Positions 1-5,576 of a stretch of DNA of 5,576 bases are shown piece after piece. The stretch covers positions 1 to 5,576 of the forward strand of contig JAGHDJ010000033.1 in NCBI GenBank assembly GCA_021159955.1. Reading direction: 5' to 3'. This DNA is from Dehalococcoidia bacterium. Its GTDB lineage: Bacteria; Chloroflexota; Dehalococcoidia; UBA2247. The notes beneath the pieces are model-generated. The model worked only from the letters and a program-made list of their open reading frames with translations, was not told where the DNA came from and did no database searches. A program made the translations under genes and the position numbers. The first letter of the stretch is position 1. Every line of letters starts with the position of its first letter.

Positions 1-1
1 G

Positions 2-1681
2 ATTGTTACGGAACTTCCGTATCAAACAAACAAGGCGTCTTTAGTAGCTAGAATTGCTGAACTGGTTAAGGCAAAGAGGATAGAGGGCATCAGTGAGCTG
101 AGGGATGAGTCTGACCGTCAGGGTATGCGTATTGTTATTGAATTGAAGCGGGATGCCCGTCTGGAGCAGGTACGTAATGCTCTCTACAAATACACCAGCT
201 TGCAGTCCTCTTTCTTTGTTAATATGCTGGCTCTTGTTGATGGGCAGCCGAGGGTACTTAGTCTGAAGGAAGTTATTCAGCTATATATCAAGTTTAGAGA
301 GCAGGTTATTAAACGGCGCTCTGAGTTTGATCTTGCAAAATCTCAGGCAAGGGCTCACATACTTGAGGGATTGAAAATTGCGCTGGATAATCTTGACCGT
401 GTAATCAAGATTATTCGTGGTTCCGAGACTGTGGAGGTAGCCAAGAAGGAATTGATGAAGCAGTTCTTTTTGTCTCAAGTTCAAGCGCAAGCCATTCTTG
501 ATATGCAACTGCGTCGCTTGGCAAATCTTGAGAGACAGAAGATAATAGATGAATATACCGAATTGCTAAAAACCATTGCTTATCTGGAAGACTTGCTGGA
601 TAACCCCAGAAAGATACTCTACCTTGTTAAGGAAGATGCGGTTGATGTAAAGTCGAATTATGGTGAAGAGCGCCGAACGCAGATTAGTGAACAGGGTCCG
701 TCAGAGTTTAAGGATGATGACCTTATACCTCATCAGAACATGGTGATTACACTGAGTAAGAGGGGTTACATCAAGCGTCAGCCGCGCGCAACGTTCAGGT
801 TGCAGCGCCGTGGTGGTAGAGGCGTAATTGGTGTCAAAACGCGGGATGAGGATGCGGTATATCTACTGCTTGATGCGGATACTCATGATAGTCTGCTCTT
901 CTTTACAGACCGTGGCAGGGTATTTAAACTCAAGTGCTATGAGATTAATGCTGATGTTACCAGAGTTGCCAAGGGCACGCCGCTTATTAACCTGATTGGC
1001 ATTGAACAGAAGGAGCGGGTAACTGCTGTGGTGAGGGTGAGAGAGTTTACTGAAGGCAGCTTTATGCTGATGGCAACCAGACAGGGCGAGATAAAGAGAA
1101 CGGCATTAAGGGCGTTCTCTGCTGTTAGGAGCAATGGTCTTATTGCCGTTAATCTGAAGGAGGGGGATGAACTGGTGGCGGCGAGGCTGGCTGATGTGAA
1201 TGACATGGTTATTGTTGTGACTGAGAATGGACGAGCTGTTAAATTCCCTGTAAAAAACCTGCGTGTTGCATCTCGCACCAGCGGTGGTGTCCGCGGTGTG
1301 CGCTGTAAGGATGGTGACAGGGTGGCGGGCATGGAGGTAGCTTCATCCGAGGATTATCTGCTGGTAATTACGTGCGGTGGTTTTGGTAAAATGACTTCTA
1401 TAAGCAGTTATCCTACTACTAATCGCGGTGGTATGGGTGTGCGTACTCAAAAGGTTGATGCTGTTACTGGCAAGGTTGCTGCGGTGCGGCGCATCTGTCC
1501 TACGCAAGAACTGATGATTATAACTACTGAGGGAATAGTAATTAGGGAGTCTGCTGACGACATATCCATTCTGGGCAGGGATACTAAGGGTGTGTGGTTG
1601 ATGAGACCTGATGAAGGAGATAGCATTGCTGCTGTTACCTGTCTGGATAACGAAGAGGCTGAAATTCAAGCAGCAGTGTAA
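2..1681 (+). CDS. gyrA: DNA gyrase subunit A, C-terminal part (5' end outside window)
   Basis: Subunit A of DNA gyrase (A2B2), the type IIA topoisomerase that introduces negative supercoils using ATP hydrolysed by GyrB. The reading frame is open from base 2 and continues upstream of the first internal ATG at 125, giving 559 residues ending in TAA; the true start lies left of the window. Visible in order: 'IVTELPYQ' and 'ELRDESDRQGMRIVIELKRDA' type tower sequence (residues 1-50 of the fragment), the dimer-gate coiled coil including 'AILDMQLRRLANLE' (about 165-180), and a C-terminal DNA-wrapping beta-pinwheel from about residue 240. The canonical GyrA-box QRRGGRG (bases 803-823) identifies gyrase rather than topoisomerase IV ParC. 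By comparison with the 875-residue E. coli protein, roughly 270-290 N-terminal residues are missing, including the catalytic tyrosine and the quinolone-resistance region, so neither can be assessed. There is no long acidic tail. It converges on the radical SAM gene. Identification is very secure. Confidence 0.97.
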   Translation: MVTELPYQTNKASLVARIAELVKAKRIEGISELRDESDRQGMRIVIELKRDARLEQVRNALYKYTSLQSSFFVNMLALVDGQPRVLSLKEVIQLYIKFREQVIKRRSEFDLAKSQARAHILEGLKIALDNLDRVIKIIRGSETVEVAKKELMKQFFLSQVQAQAILDMQLRRLANLERQKIIDEYTELLKTIAYLEDLLDNPRKILYLVKEDAVDVKSNYGEERRTQISEQGPSEFKDDDLIPHQNMVITLSKRGYIKRQPRATFRLQRRGGRGVIGVKTRDEDAVYLLLDADTHDSLLFFTDRGRVFKLKCYEINADVTRVAKGTPLINLIGIEQKERVTAVVRVREFTEGSFMLMATRQGEIKRTALRAFSAVRSNGLIAVNLKEGDELVAARLADVNDMVIVVTENGRAVKFPVKNLRVASRTSGGVRGVRCKDGDRVAGMEVASSEDYLLVITCGGFGKMTSISSYPTTNRGGMGVRTQKVDAVTGKVAAVRRICPTQELMIITTEGIVIRESADDISILGRDTKGVWLMRPDEGDSIAAVTCLDNEEAEIQAAV

Positions 1682-1690
1682 AAAATATCA

Positions 1691-1712
1691 AAGCAGCACC
1701 TGCTTATAACGG
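1691..1712 (-). terminator. Candidate terminator-like hairpin at the 3' end of the radical SAM gene
   Basis: AAGCAG and CTGCTT (bases 1691-1696 and 1700-1705) form a perfect 6-bp stem with a 3-base loop. Read on the minus strand, the hairpin is followed by TGATATTTTTT, which supplies a T-run after a short offset. The stem overlaps the TAA stop of the radical SAM gene (1704-1706). On the plus strand no T-run follows, so it should serve the minus-strand unit rather than gyrA. The stem is short, only half G/C, and the T-run is not immediately adjacent, so this would be a weak intrinsic terminator at best. Confidence 0.35.
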
Positions 1713-3542
1713 TGGTTTAGTGCATCTGTCTATACAATAGGGAAATTCCTGTTGAAATCCGCAGGCGTTGCATGTTGTGTAGTGGCAGTCCGGGGTTTCA
1801 ATTGTGTCCAGAGCGCGCTGATATTCCCGCTTCAGGAAATATTCGCTTACTCCCACATCTATGTGCGACCAAGGCAATATTTCGTCTGGCTGCCGTTCGC
1901 GGTTGGCATAGAAGCTGGGTTCGAGCCCGTGGGCGGCAAACGCCTCTGCCCACTTATCATATCTGAAGCATTCGCTCCATGAGTCAAAGACGCATCCCTG
2001 CCGCCATGCGTGATAGATAACTTTGCCTAAACGGCGGTCTCCTCGTGCCAAAGTTGCCTCCAACAGACTCGTATTGGGGGTTTGCCAAGATGTCTTAACT
2101 CTCAGTTTGCGCAGTTCCGGATACAGGACATCGTATTTCACGCTCAGTTGTTTTCCTGTGTCCTGTGCAGCCCATTGAAATGGAGTATGCGCCTTGGGAA
2201 CGAATGAGGATAGGCTTATCTTAATTCTGGTGCGTCTTCCGTTGCTCTTTTTTGCCATACGGGATATCTTCTGAACCAGTTCTACAATGCCTTTTATATC
2301 TTCAGTGGTCTCTGTTGGCAATCCCACCATAAAATACAGCTTTATGTTGGTCCATCCCATTTCTATTGCATTAGTCAGGGTTTTCATTATTGTTTCTTCT
2401 GTCAGGTTTTTATTGACCACCCTGCGCAGACGTTCTGTGCCTGCTTCAGGAGCAAAGGTAACATCGGACTTCTTATAACGGCGCAGGGAAGCCATCAGGC
2501 TTCTGGGCACGCTGTCAAGCCGCAGACTGGGAAGAGAAAGTTTGATATGGTTTTCCCCGTGTTCTCTGGTTAGAGTTGTTATCAGTTCTTGAATATGGGG
2601 ATAGTCGCCGGTATTGAGGGAGATGAGCGATATCTCATTGTAACCGCAGTTCTTAATCAGCTTGTTTACTGTTTCACATAACACTTCTGGCGGGTGCCAG
2701 CGCAGCGGGCGGTAAATCATCCCCGGCTGGCAGAAGCGGCAGCCCCTGGTACAGCCTCGTTGCACCTCTATTGCAGCCCTGTCGTGTATGGTGTCAATAT
2801 AAGGAACTACTGGCTTTGAAGGAGGTGGGGGCAGTTCTTTAAGTACGCATCTTTTAATGGTGCGGGGTATACCCTGAATAGCTGGCTCGAATTTTTGCAG
2901 TGTGCCATCGGTGTTGTATTTGACATAATATAAACTGGGCGCATAAATACCGGAGATGTTAGCTGCCCTGCGAAGGAAAACGTTCTTTCCTTCATTACTT
3001 TGCTTGCAGCTTGAGAGGAGCTCTATCAATTCCAGTGCAACCTCCTCCCCTTCTCCGATAACGAACAGGTCTATAAAATCAGCCATTGGTTCCGGATTGA
3101 GGGCACAGACACCGCCAGCTATTACCAGTGGGTGAGAATCATCTCTCTCCGATGACAGCATTGGGATTTGAGCAAGGTCGAGCATATTAAGCACGTTGGT
3201 ATAGGTCAGTTCATGTCCCAGGGAGAAACCGATAACGTCGAAATCCCTTAAGGGATGGTGTGATTCAAGACTGCAGAGTGTTAATTTATGCTGTCTCATC
3301 TCCTCTGCCATATCTATCCATGGGGTGAAGACCCGTTCGCATAATATTTTAGGATGCTCGTTCAGCAGATGGTAGAGGATTGGTATGGCAAGATTGGACA
3401 TTCCCACCTCGTAGAGGTCAGGATATGATATGGCAACCTTTATATCAGTCTCCTGCCAGTCTTTTATGATGCTGTTCCACTCCCCGCCGGTGTAGCGGGC
3501 TGGCTTGGTGACTTTTTGAAGAATGCTATCGGGATAGGGCAT
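1704..3542 (-). CDS. Radical SAM protein of unknown function, TIGR03960-like
   Basis: A 612-residue radical S-adenosylmethionine protein; substrate and reaction are unknown. The N-terminal domain (about 30-190) has the family signatures PDLYEVGMSNL (41-51), 'FTPWIDM', 'FDVIGFSLGHELTYTNVLNMLDL', 'NPEPMADF' and 'GEGEE'. This domain resembles the B12-binding-like domain of such proteins, but I see no DxHxxG cobalamin motif, so B12 binding is not supported. The radical SAM core follows, with CTRGCRFC (CxxxCxxC, Cys264, 268 and 271; bases 2730-2753) to hold a 4Fe-4S cluster, then 'TFAPEAGTERLR' and 'GLPTETTEDI'. The last 28 residues contain five cysteines. ATG at 3542 is preferred because AAAGG lies 5 bases upstream; the frame also extends 7 codons to a TTG at 3563 with no ribosome site. 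It lies 90 bases behind the transketolase C subunit, same strand. Elsewhere this family is often next to or fused with a DUF2344 protein; none is here. Family assignment rests on remembered motifs. Confidence 0.9.
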   Translation of the reverse strand: MPYPDSILQKVTKPARYTGGEWNSIIKDWQETDIKVAISYPDLYEVGMSNLAIPILYHLLNEHPKILCERVFTPWIDMAEEMRQHKLTLCSLESHHPLRDFDVIGFSLGHELTYTNVLNMLDLAQIPMLSSERDDSHPLVIAGGVCALNPEPMADFIDLFVIGEGEEVALELIELLSSCKQSNEGKNVFLRRAANISGIYAPSLYYVKYNTDGTLQKFEPAIQGIPRTIKRCVLKELPPPPSKPVVPYIDTIHDRAAIEVQRGCTRGCRFCQPGMIYRPLRWHPPEVLCETVNKLIKNCGYNEISLISLNTGDYPHIQELITTLTREHGENHIKLSLPSLRLDSVPRSLMASLRRYKKSDVTFAPEAGTERLRRVVNKNLTEETIMKTLTNAIEMGWTNIKLYFMVGLPTETTEDIKGIVELVQKISRMAKKSNGRRTRIKISLSSFVPKAHTPFQWAAQDTGKQLSVKYDVLYPELRKLRVKTSWQTPNTSLLEATLARGDRRLGKVIYHAWRQGCVFDSWSECFRYDKWAEAFAAHGLEPSFYANRERQPDEILPWSHIDVGVSEYFLKREYQRALDTIETPDCHYTTCNACGFQQEFPYCIDRCTKPPL

Positions 3543-3632
3543 AGTTACCTTTCCATTTGGCAAGGCGGCATTTGTGAGATGATGAAAGGAAGGTTTCCCT
3601 GTGAGATGGGCATCAGAATAACCAGAGGTATG
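3543..3632. other. Intergenic gap between transketolase C subunit and radical SAM gene
   Basis: Ninety bases with no convincing terminator, strong promoter or small gene. Besides the ribosome site near 3550, the only pattern is a 9-base direct repeat TGTGAGATG at 3573-3581 and 3600-3608 (plus strand). The absence of a terminator is consistent with read-through from the transketolase genes, but a 90-base gap also leaves room for a weak internal promoter that I cannot recognise. Confidence 0.5.
3547..3554 (-). promoter_or_regulatory. Ribosome binding site that decides the radical SAM start
   Basis: On the minus strand the sequence reads GGAAAGGT, then four bases, then the ATG at 3542; AAAGG ends 5 bases before the start codon. 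The alternative in-frame TTG at 3563 has only a C-rich stretch ahead of it. This supports the 612-residue form over a 619-residue one. Confidence 0.6.
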
Positions 3633-4577
3633 TTATTTTCTGCTGATTGTAGAGATGACTTCTCGCTTGATATCTACTGCCGTCAGCCCATATTTCTGGA
3701 GCAGTTGAGCAGGTTTTCCCGATTCGGCAAAGATATCATTGATAGCTATCATAGACATTGGAACAGGGGAATTTTTAGTCACCGCCTGTGACACTATACT
3801 TCCCAATCCCCCGAACTTGGAATGTTCCTCTGCCGTTACAATCGCCCCCGTCTCACGGGCTGCCTTTATGATGGCTCCTTCATCTATCGGTTTCAGTGTG
3901 GGCATACTTAATACACGGCAGTCCACACCGTCTTTTTCTAACTCCGCTGCGGCTTGCAGTGCAGCTGAGACCATAACGCCGGCGGCAATAATAGTGATGT
4001 CTTTTCCCTCTCTAAGCGGTGCCGACTTTCCCAGCTCAAAGTGGTAACTATCGCTGTGGATTAGGGGAACGCTGCTTCGCGGTAATCTGATGTAGAATGG
4101 TCCGCCAATATTTGCCGCCTCTCGGATAACCTGAGCTGTCTCTACGGCATCTGTGGGAACGATTACTCGCATTCCAGGTATGGCGCATGCCAGGGCAAAG
4201 TCCTCTATTGCTTGGTGGGAAGCGCCATCCTCTCCAACGCTGATGCCTCCGTGTGTGGCAACTACCTTGATGTTCAGGTGAGGGAGGGCGGCGCTTATGC
4301 GTATCTGGTCAAAGCAGCGGCCGGGAGTAAAGACGGCAAAGCTGCTGGTAAATGCTGTTTTGCCGGATGCGGCAAGACCTGAGGCGATGCCAATCATATT
4401 TTGCTCGGCGATGCCGCAGTCAAAGAAACGTTCAGGAAACTCACGGGCAAAGAAAATAGTCCTGGTTGACTTAGACAGGTCGGCATCAAGAACTACGATG
4501 TCCCTGTTCTCTTTGCCCAGCTCTACCAGCGTTTTGCCATAAGCGTCTCTGGGGGCAGCCATTATTGCCTTTGCCAT
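3633..4577 (-). CDS. Transketolase, C-terminal subunit
   Basis: A 314-residue polypeptide equal to the second half of a full-length transketolase, expected to pair with the N subunit encoded just upstream. The enzyme transfers two-carbon ketol units between sugar phosphates in the cytoplasm, with thiamine diphosphate (TPP). The pyrimidine-binding domain (about 1-165) contains FFDCGIAEQNM with the glutamate that activates the TPP aminopyrimidine (Glu58), then HGGISVGEDGASHQAIED with the active-site histidine (His121, matching His473 of E. coli TktA by motif). The C-terminal transketolase fold (about 185-310) has 'GKDITIIAAGVMV' and 'VTAEEHSKFGGLGS'. The length is normal for split enzymes. The start at 4577 lies 5 bases after the N-subunit stop. 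ATG at 4562 (Met6) is a real alternative because AAAGG lies 5 bases ahead of it. The sequence alone does not distinguish transketolase from a related two-subunit synthase acting on other sugars, but the transketolase call is the most likely. Confidence 0.93.
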   Translation of the reverse strand: MAKAIMAAPRDAYGKTLVELGKENRDIVVLDADLSKSTRTIFFAREFPERFFDCGIAEQNMIGIASGLAASGKTAFTSSFAVFTPGRCFDQIRISAALPHLNIKVVATHGGISVGEDGASHQAIEDFALACAIPGMRVIVPTDAVETAQVIREAANIGGPFYIRLPRSSVPLIHSDSYHFELGKSAPLREGKDITIIAAGVMVSAALQAAAELEKDGVDCRVLSMPTLKPIDEGAIIKAARETGAIVTAEEHSKFGGLGSIVSQAVTKNSPVPMSMIAINDIFAESGKPAQLLQKYGLTAVDIKREVISTISRK

Positions 4578-4582
4578 AATCT

Positions 4583-5419
4583 CTATTCCAGTTCCTTTAA
4601 TGCCTGCTCGGCTTCCTCTGGTGTGGGGGCTTTACCGTGGAAATCCACGTTGTTTTCCATAAAGCTGACCCCTTTGCCCTTGATGGTGTGGGCGATGATG
4701 GCGGTGGGTTGTCCTTTTATGGCTTCAGCTTTGTCCAATGCGGAGAGAATCTGCTCGAAATTGTGTCCATCTATTTCTATCGTATGCCAGCCGAAAGAAT
4801 GCCATTTTTCCGCTATGGGCTCGACATTCATAATGTCTTTATTCCAGCCGTCTATTTGCAGTCTGTTGTTATCAATAAGTGCCACCATATTGTCCAGCTT
4901 GAAATGTGGCGCTGCCATAGCTGCTTCCCAGACTTGGCCTTCATCGCATTCTCCTCCGCCCAATAGTGTATACACGCGGTAGTCCTGCTCGTTTAAGCGG
5001 GCGGCAAGGGCGATGCCAATGCTGAAAGAAAGTCCCTGTCCCAGGGAGCCTGATGACATCTCTACGCCGGGGGTGGCGGTTTTATCCGTGTGCCCCTGCA
5101 GGCGGCTGTTCAGTTTCCTGAGAGTGTAAAGCTCTTCTGTCGGGACGTAGCCGCATTCAGCCAGTGCGGCATAGAGGAGTGGTGCGGCGTGCCCCTTGCT
5201 TAATACAAACCTATCGCGGTCTACCCAGTCGACGTTTGTTGGAGAATGGCGCATAACTCTGAAGTAGAGTGCGGTAACCATTTCTACAGCCGAGAGAGAA
5301 CCGCCGGGATGCCCGCTGCCAGCCGCTGTTATCATCTTGATGATGTGGCGACGCAGCTTCTTTGCTGTGGCGGGTAATTCTTCCGCGGCTATGGGAGTGA
5401 ACAAATCTAATTTACTCAT
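4583..5419 (-). CDS. Transketolase, N-terminal subunit, with altered GDG motif
   Basis: A 278-residue polypeptide equal to the TPP-diphosphate-binding half of transketolase. Expected residues are present: SGHPGG (His37), LSKGH (His77), SGSLGQG (124-129 region), Asn185 within LIDNNRLQIDG, and His261 in FHGKAP. These match the E. coli TktA His26, His66, Gly-Gln-Gly loop, Asn185 and His261 by motif. The cofactor motif normally reads GDGE; here it is Gly154-Gly155-Gly156-Glu157 (GGC GGA GGA GAA), so the aspartate that binds Mg (Asp155 in E. coli) is glycine. The frame is otherwise intact and the protein looks functional. ATG at 5419 gives the usual length; an in-frame TTG at 5425 would add two residues. 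Neither has a Shine-Dalgarno site, and a strong promoter sits just upstream, suggesting a leaderless or nearly leaderless message. First gene of the presumed tktN-tktC-radical SAM unit. Confidence 0.93.
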   Translation of the reverse strand: MSKLDLFTPIAAEELPATAKKLRRHIIKMITAAGSGHPGGSLSAVEMVTALYFRVMRHSPTNVDWVDRDRFVLSKGHAAPLLYAALAECGYVPTEELYTLRKLNSRLQGHTDKTATPGVEMSSGSLGQGLSFSIGIALAARLNEQDYRVYTLLGGGECDEGQVWEAAMAAPHFKLDNMVALIDNNRLQIDGWNKDIMNVEPIAEKWHSFGWHTIEIDGHNFEQILSALDKAEAIKGQPTAIIAHTIKGKGVSFMENNVDFHGKAPTPEEAEQALKELE

Positions 5420-5434
5420 TGCCAAACGCAGTCA

Positions 5435-5471
5435 ATTATAGCCCACTTAACTTCCTGATGTCTATATTTTT
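5435..5471 (-). promoter_or_regulatory. Sigma-70-type promoter for the transketolase cluster
   Basis: Read on the minus strand: TAGACA (bases 5464-5459, 5 of 6 to TTGACA), an 18-base spacer, then TATAAT (5440-5435, perfect). Directly upstream of the -35 box is AAAAATA (5471-5465), similar to the proximal part of an UP element. Transcription should begin around 5427-5429, about 8-10 bases ahead of the ATG at 5419. Both hexamers, the spacing and the position agree, so this is a good prediction, though not tested. Confidence 0.7.
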
Positions 5472-5576
5472 GCCCCGCTATTTTGTGTTTTTCCCCATCT
5501 GTCATTCAGGCTGTGTCATAACTCAGATAGTGGTAATATAAGAATAAAGTTTAATCGGTATAAAAAGAGTGGGGGA
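5472..5576. other. Non-coding right edge, upstream of the transketolase promoter
   Basis: AT-rich sequence with no supported gene. It has two TGTCAT copies (5500-5505 and 5514-5519, plus strand) that could be chance or a binding site. Two minus-strand frames are open from the window edge for about 17-19 codons before TGA, so the tail of another minus-strand gene cannot be excluded. A purine-rich GAGTGGGGGA at the extreme right could precede a plus-strand start outside the window. None of these is strong enough to call. Confidence 0.4.

Noticed and set aside
937..1669. Minus-strand open frames opposite gyrA (131 and 108 codons)
   Set aside because: They lie wholly antisense to a well-conserved gyrA, resemble no family, and have no ribosome sites that I can see; shadow frames.
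2..1681. ParC (topoisomerase IV subunit A) instead of GyrA
   Set aside because: The intact QRRGGRG GyrA-box and full wrapping domain are diagnostic of gyrase.
3573..3608. Direct repeat TGTGAGATG (two copies, 27 bases apart) in the gap before the radical SAM gene
   Set aside because: Only nine bases, no symmetry, no promoter nearby to be regulated and no third copy; most likely chance.
3516..3791. Plus-strand 91-codon frame spanning the gap between the radical SAM and transketolase C genes
   Set aside because: It overlaps both genes antisense, its translation has no recognisable features, and it is best explained as a shadow of the coding strand.
4623..4982. Plus-strand frames of 109-119 codons opposite the transketolase N gene
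   Set aside because: Two overlapping antisense frames over a conserved enzyme region, with low-complexity serine-rich or unrecognisable products; not genes.
3633..5419. 1-deoxy-xylulose-5-phosphate synthase or pyruvate dehydrogenase E1 as the identity of the TPP enzyme
   Set aside because: The order and spelling of motifs (SGHPGG, LSKGH, SGSLGQG, FHGKAP, GIAEQNM) and the 280 + 314 residue split are those of two-subunit transketolase.
5534..5564. Possible plus-strand -10 boxes (TAATAT at 5534, TATAAA at 5559) for a divergent gene
   Set aside because: The sequence is AT-rich and neither has a recognisable -35 box at the right distance; no start codon is inside the window.

Overview
The window is ordinary bacterial chromosome with four protein-coding genes and no RNA gene, mobile element, CRISPR array or phage-like segment that I can see. 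Protein style (a GyrA of the 'SSFFVNMLALVDGQPRV' type, a transketolase split into two subunits, a TIGR03960-type radical SAM protein) and moderate base composition suggest a Chloroflexota bacterium, perhaps of class Dehalococcoidia. That taxonomic guess is inference from remembered family resemblance, not a search result.

Layout: positions 2-1681 (+) hold the C-terminal two-thirds of DNA gyrase subunit A, cut by the left edge. It converges, with only 22 bases between stop codons, on a minus-strand cluster read right to left: transketolase N-terminal subunit (5419-4583), transketolase C-terminal subunit (4577-3633, 5-base gap) and, after a 90-base gap, a radical SAM protein of unknown function (3542-1704). 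A near-consensus promoter (TAGACA, 18-base spacer, TATAAT, with an A-tract upstream) sits just ahead of the first transketolase gene. A hairpin followed by a T-run lies at the end of the radical SAM gene, so the three genes could form one transcription unit. The right 150 bases beyond the cluster are non-coding as far as I can tell.

The two transketolase polypeptides together would make one thiamine-diphosphate enzyme of the non-oxidative pentose phosphate pathway, or a close relative. The N subunit carries the pyrophosphate/Mg half of the cofactor site and the C subunit the catalytic glutamate half. The point most worth a second look is in the N subunit: the near-universal 'GDG' motif that starts the Mg/diphosphate-binding sequence reads GGG, while the other expected catalytic residues are present. 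The radical SAM protein has a clean CxxxCxxC cluster and a cysteine-rich tail. Its biochemical role is unknown, and the DUF2344 partner often found beside it is absent here. I found no convincing undescribed multi-gene system in this window.
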